NCBI RefSeq assembly: GCF_947286155.1
Contig: NZ_CAMYPD010000003.1
Location: forward strand, 1 to 64,000
Origin: an uncultured Tessaracoccus sp.
Lineage (GTDB): Bacteria; Actinomycetota; Actinomycetes; Propionibacteriales; Propionibacteriaceae
DNA: 64,000 nt
Direction of reading: 5' to 3'
The notes under the pieces were generated by a model that saw nothing but the letters and a program-made list of their open reading frames with translations, made no database searches and was not told the DNA's origin. Shown piece by piece: positions 60,965-64,000 of this stretch (positions within the stretch are counted from its first letter, which is position 1; every line of letters begins with the position of its first letter). Position numbers and translations under genes: made by a program.

Positions 60965-63208
60965 ATGCATATCGAACGCAACGTGGTGGCGCTCACCGTC
61001 AACAGTCGCGACGACGTCGTGACGGCCATGCGGAAAATCGACGACAACAAAGCCAGAATCGTCTTCGTCGTGGACTCCCACGGGCACCTCGTAGGTTCAC
61101 TCTCCGACGGCGACGTGCGCCGCTGGCTCATCGCGTCCACGGCGCCCGAGCTCTCCACGCCTGTCGAACAGATCGCCAACCGTCAGTGCCGCACCGCCGC
61201 GTCGGACGCAACTCCCGCACAGTTGCGTGAGCTGCTGGACGACACCATCACGCACGTCCCCCTCATTGACGCCCAGCGTCGCCTGGTGGGTATCGCGACG
61301 AGCCGCGCCGACGAGTTCGTCATCGGCCGCCACCGAGTCTCCATCGACGATCCGACGCTCATCATCGCTGAAATCGGCAACAACCATCAAGGCGACGTCG
61401 CGTTCGCCAAAGAGCTGGTGGATCTGGCCGTCGACGCGGGTGCTGACCTGGTGAAGTTCCAGCTACGCGATATGGACGCCCTGTACCGCCAGTCCGGCGC
61501 GGCCACCGCGGGCGAGGATCTCGGCGCCCAGTACACGCTCAATCTCCTCTCGAAGTACTCGCTCTCGGCCGAGCAAATGTGTGAGGTCTTCGATCACTGC
61601 CGTGAGCGCGACATGGACATCCTCTGCACCCCTTGGGATGCCCCCAGTGTGAAGGTGCTCGCTGACTACGGCATCGCCGGGCTCAAGGTGGCCTCGGCAG
61701 ATATGACCAACCACACGCTGCTCAAGCACATGTTCGCCACGGGCCTGCCCATGATCGTCTCCACCGGCATGAGCACCGAGGAAGAAATCCGGCAGTCCGC
61801 CGATCTGTTGCGCACCTCCGGGGCGCCGTTTGCGATGCTGCATTGCCAGTCGACCTATCCGGCGCCGTTCAAGGACATCAACCTGCGTTACCTCCACCGC
61901 CTCGCGGACATCTCAGGTGGCCCCGTCGGCTACTCCGGGCACGAGCGCGGGTTCCACATCCCCCTCGCCGCCGTCGCCATGGGCGCGCGCATTATCGAGA
62001 AGCACTTCACCACCGACCGCTCGCTGGAGGGCAACGACCACCGGGTCTCGCTCCTGCCAGGGGAGTTCCGGCAGATGGTTGAGCGCATCCGAGAGCTTGA
62101 GGAAGCACTTGGCGACGGCTCGGCCCGCACCGTCTCCACCGGCGAGTCGATGAACCGCGTCAACCTCGCCAAATCGCTGGTTGCCAAACGCCGTATCGAA
62201 GCTGGCGAACGGATCTCCGCCGACGACGTTGACGTGAAGTCTCCTGGACGCGGCCTCCAGCCCAACAAGTTGGACGAGCTCATCGGACGCAAGGCACCCC
62301 GCGTGATTGAGGCGGGCGATTTCTTCTACCCCGGCGATCTCACTGACGCCGTGAGCGTCGGGCGCGACTACCACTTCCGTCGCCCTTGGGGCCTGCCCGT
62401 GCGCCACCACGACTACGCCAAGCTCATCCAGGGAACGAACCCCGACTTCATCGAATTCCACCTCTCTTACAAGGATGTCGACCTGAAGTCCGAAGACTTC
62501 TTCTCGGAGCGGCTGCCGTTTGGGTTCACCGTCCACCTTCCCGACCTGTACGCCGGCGACTTCATCGTCAACCTGGCCAGCGAGGACGACGACATCTGGG
62601 AACGTTCCATTTTCGAACTCCAGCGCGTGATTGACCTCACTCGGCACATGACGCAGTACTTCACCGTCGATGAGCCGCCAGTGGTCATTGCGACGATGGG
62701 TGGCTTCACCGCGCACGGCTTCGTTGACCCCTCCGAACGGCCCAAGATGTACGCGAGGATCGCTCGGGCCCTCGAGCGCGTCGATGAGCAGGACATCCGC
62801 CTCACTGCCCAGACGCTGCCGCCATACCCGTGGTTGATGGGCGGCCAGCAATATCACAACCTGTTCATGGGGCTGCAGGACACCGTCGACTTCTGCAACG
62901 AGTACGGGCGCCGTCTCACCCTCGACATCTCGCATTCGAAGCTGGCCGCCAATTTCCACAAGATGTCGTTCAGCACCTACGTCGAGGCACTCGCCCCGCT
63001 TTCGGATCACCTGCACATCGTCGACGCGGAAGGCGTCGACGGAGAAGGCCCCCAGATCGGAGAGGGCGAGGTGGACTGGCCCGTACTCGCCGAACAGCTC
63101 GACAGACTGTCCCCCGGCGTCGGATTCATCCCCGAGATCTGGATGGGCCACACGAACAACGGCGAGGGCTTCTGGAAGGCGCTCGACCGCTTGGAGGAAT
63201 GGTTCTGA
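60965..63208 (+). CDS. Nonulosonate synthase fused to CBS pair and TIM-barrel domain
   Basis: A 747-residue three-part protein. Residues 1-125 are two CBS motifs (RIVFVVDSHGHLVGSLSDGDVRR; THVPLIDAQRRLVGIATS). Residues 130-370 are a NeuB-type synthase (LIIAEIGNNHQGD, VKFQLRDMDALYR, LCTPWDAPSV, LKVASADMTN, GYSGHERG, IIEKHFTTD), and 385-450 a SAF domain (KSLVAKRRIEAGERISADDVDVKSPG). Residues 460-747 resemble a xylose-isomerase-like (AP endonuclease 2) barrel with TLDISHSKLAAN and HIVDAEGVDGEGPQIGEGEVDW. The NIG-type wording (EIGNNH) differs from PseI, so it makes a different sugar acid. The glycosyltransferase gene begins 3 bp later. Confidence 0.85.
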   Translation: MHIERNVVALTVNSRDDVVTAMRKIDDNKARIVFVVDSHGHLVGSLSDGDVRRWLIASTAPELSTPVEQIANRQCRTAASDATPAQLRELLDDTITHVPLIDAQRRLVGIATSRADEFVIGRHRVSIDDPTLIIAEIGNNHQGDVAFAKELVDLAVDAGADLVKFQLRDMDALYRQSGAATAGEDLGAQYTLNLLSKYSLSAEQMCEVFDHCRERDMDILCTPWDAPSVKVLADYGIAGLKVASADMTNHTLLKHMFATGLPMIVSTGMSTEEEIRQSADLLRTSGAPFAMLHCQSTYPAPFKDINLRYLHRLADISGGPVGYSGHERGFHIPLAAVAMGARIIEKHFTTDRSLEGNDHRVSLLPGEFRQMVERIRELEEALGDGSARTVSTGESMNRVNLAKSLVAKRRIEAGERISADDVDVKSPGRGLQPNKLDELIGRKAPRVIEAGDFFYPGDLTDAVSVGRDYHFRRPWGLPVRHHDYAKLIQGTNPDFIEFHLSYKDVDLKSEDFFSERLPFGFTVHLPDLYAGDFIVNLASEDDDIWERSIFELQRVIDLTRHMTQYFTVDEPPVVIATMGGFTAHGFVDPSERPKMYARIARALERVDEQDIRLTAQTLPPYPWLMGGQQYHNLFMGLQDTVDFCNEYGRRLTLDISHSKLAANFHKMSFSTYVEALAPLSDHLHIVDAEGVDGEGPQIGEGEVDWPVLAEQLDRLSPGVGFIPEIWMGHTNNGEGFWKALDRLEEWF

Positions 63209-63211
63209 CCT

Positions 63212-64000
63212 GTGACAACGCCTCTGACACTGTGGGTATCACCGGTGAGCAACCTCGCCGGTGTCGCCCGGCACATCCTCGACGTTGCCCGGGCGGACAT
63301 CCCCGGCTGGAGGTTGCACGTCGCGGCCCCGGAAGGCCCGCTGCTGGATGAGTTGCGCGCTTTGGGTGTGGCAACCACACCGATTCCGTTCGACTCCTCG
63401 TTCGGCAAGTCTGTGCGGGTTTTGCGGGCGCTGGTGTCGCGGCTCAAGCCTCAGATCGTGCACTCCCACCTGGCGAAGGCAGACTTCGCTGTGGCGCTGG
63501 TCTGTGTGGGCCTTCCGCCGAAACTGGTCTCCACGGAGCACGGCATTGCCGCTGATCCCCTGCTGTACAACACCAAACCGATCATCGCCTGGGCCAAGCA
63601 GCGAGCGCACCGCTTGCGGTGCCGACGGTTTGCCCACATCATCGCAGTGAGCCAATCAACTGCCGAGCAGATCCAACACCACTGGTCTCCGAAGACACCG
63701 GTCACCGTCGTCCTCAACGGAGTGGACCGCCCCGAGCACACGCCGGCCCGCCGCCCAGGCAAGCGCTACCTGTCGTTGTCGAGGCTCTCACATGAGAAGA
63801 ACATCGCTGCGATCGTCACCGCGTTCGCTCGGCTGGATGCGGAGGCGACCCTCACGGTCGCGGGCGATGGCCCAGACCGCGAGGCAATCTCGGCGCAGGT
63901 GCGGGAGCTCGGCTTGGAGGATCGGGTCTCGCTCCCCGGGAATCTGGAGGCACAGCAGGCACTGGCCGAGCATGACGTGCTCGTGCAGTTGTCGAAGTGG
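63212..64000 (+). CDS. Glycosyltransferase family 4, cut by window end
   Basis: 263 codons visible from the GTG at 63212, without stop. The acceptor half has SPVSNLAGVARHILD and HSHLAKADFAVALV; VVLNGVDRPEHTP and RYLSLSRLSHEKNIAAIVTAF mark the linker and the start of the donor half, and LTVAGDGPDREAI follows. It is three bases after the nonulosonate synthase gene, so it is co-transcribed and may use the product or the polymer. The C-terminal EX7E region lies outside the window. Confidence 0.88.
   Translation, partial: MTTPLTLWVSPVSNLAGVARHILDVARADIPGWRLHVAAPEGPLLDELRALGVATTPIPFDSSFGKSVRVLRALVSRLKPQIVHSHLAKADFAVALVCVGLPPKLVSTEHGIAADPLLYNTKPIIAWAKQRAHRLRCRRFAHIIAVSQSTAEQIQHHWSPKTPVTVVLNGVDRPEHTPARRPGKRYLSLSRLSHEKNIAAIVTAFARLDAEATLTVAGDGPDREAISAQVRELGLEDRVSLPGNLEAQQALAEHDVLVQLSKW

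Overview
The window looks like chromosome of a high-GC Gram-positive actinobacterium. Strong GC third-position bias, frequent GTG starts, overlapping stop/start junctions, likely leaderless genes and secreted proteins with alanine-rich signal peptides all fit. I would guess Propionibacteriaceae, but no 16S or single marker here settles the genus.

Layout. 1-2100: right end of an integrative element (two small accessory genes, tyrosine integrase) lying against a tRNA-Arg gene. 2100-8900: ordinary chromosome with three tRNA genes, an LCP-family cell-wall ligase, a membrane protein, an RluA pseudouridine synthase, a quinone oxidoreductase and argG, interrupted at 5.9-6.4 kb by a cluster of palindromic repeats. 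9.0-24 kb: three secreted proteins built from the same ~90-residue repeat with different C-terminal domains, around a pseudaminic acid pathway in three transcription units (pseF-G, pseB-C, pseI-H). 24.1-26.7 kb: an acyl-carrier cassette (ACP, AMP-forming ligase, SDR, possible phosphopantetheinyl transferase). 26.7-28 kb: an antitoxin/PIN-toxin pair bracketed by two copies of a 77-bp palindrome. 28-50 kb: surface-polysaccharide locus with both an ABC exporter and a Wzx/Wzy route, several glycosyltransferases, a chain-length protein, an initiating sugar transferase and a likely UDP-2,3-diacetamido uronic acid pathway (dehydrogenase, oxidoreductase, aminotransferase, acetyltransferase). Two tandem paralogous polymerase/ligase-like membrane proteins follow. 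50.6-56.5 kb: defence or toxin-like island (HTH-ImmA/IrrE plus PIN-like pair, a Schlafen/AlbA_2 gene split by a stop codon and bracketed by AT-rich palindromes, and a two-gene HTH operon of unknown function). 57-60.5 kb: small exported proteins and a GNAT. 60.9-64 kb: a second nonulosonate synthase, fused to CBS and TIM-barrel domains, and a glycosyltransferase cut by the window end.

How it works together. PseB, C, H, G, I and F supply CMP-pseudaminic acid; the ACP cassette may supply an unusual acyl group for it or for the polymer. The Wbp-like enzymes supply a diacetamido-uronic acid. Glycosyltransferases assemble repeat units on lipid carrier, the ABC and Wzx/Wzy systems export and polymerise them, and an LCP protein could attach product to peptidoglycan.

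The most unusual feature is that three separate one- or two-gene toxin/antitoxin-like or regulatory units are each bracketed by a matched pair of palindromic elements, a different sequence family each time.
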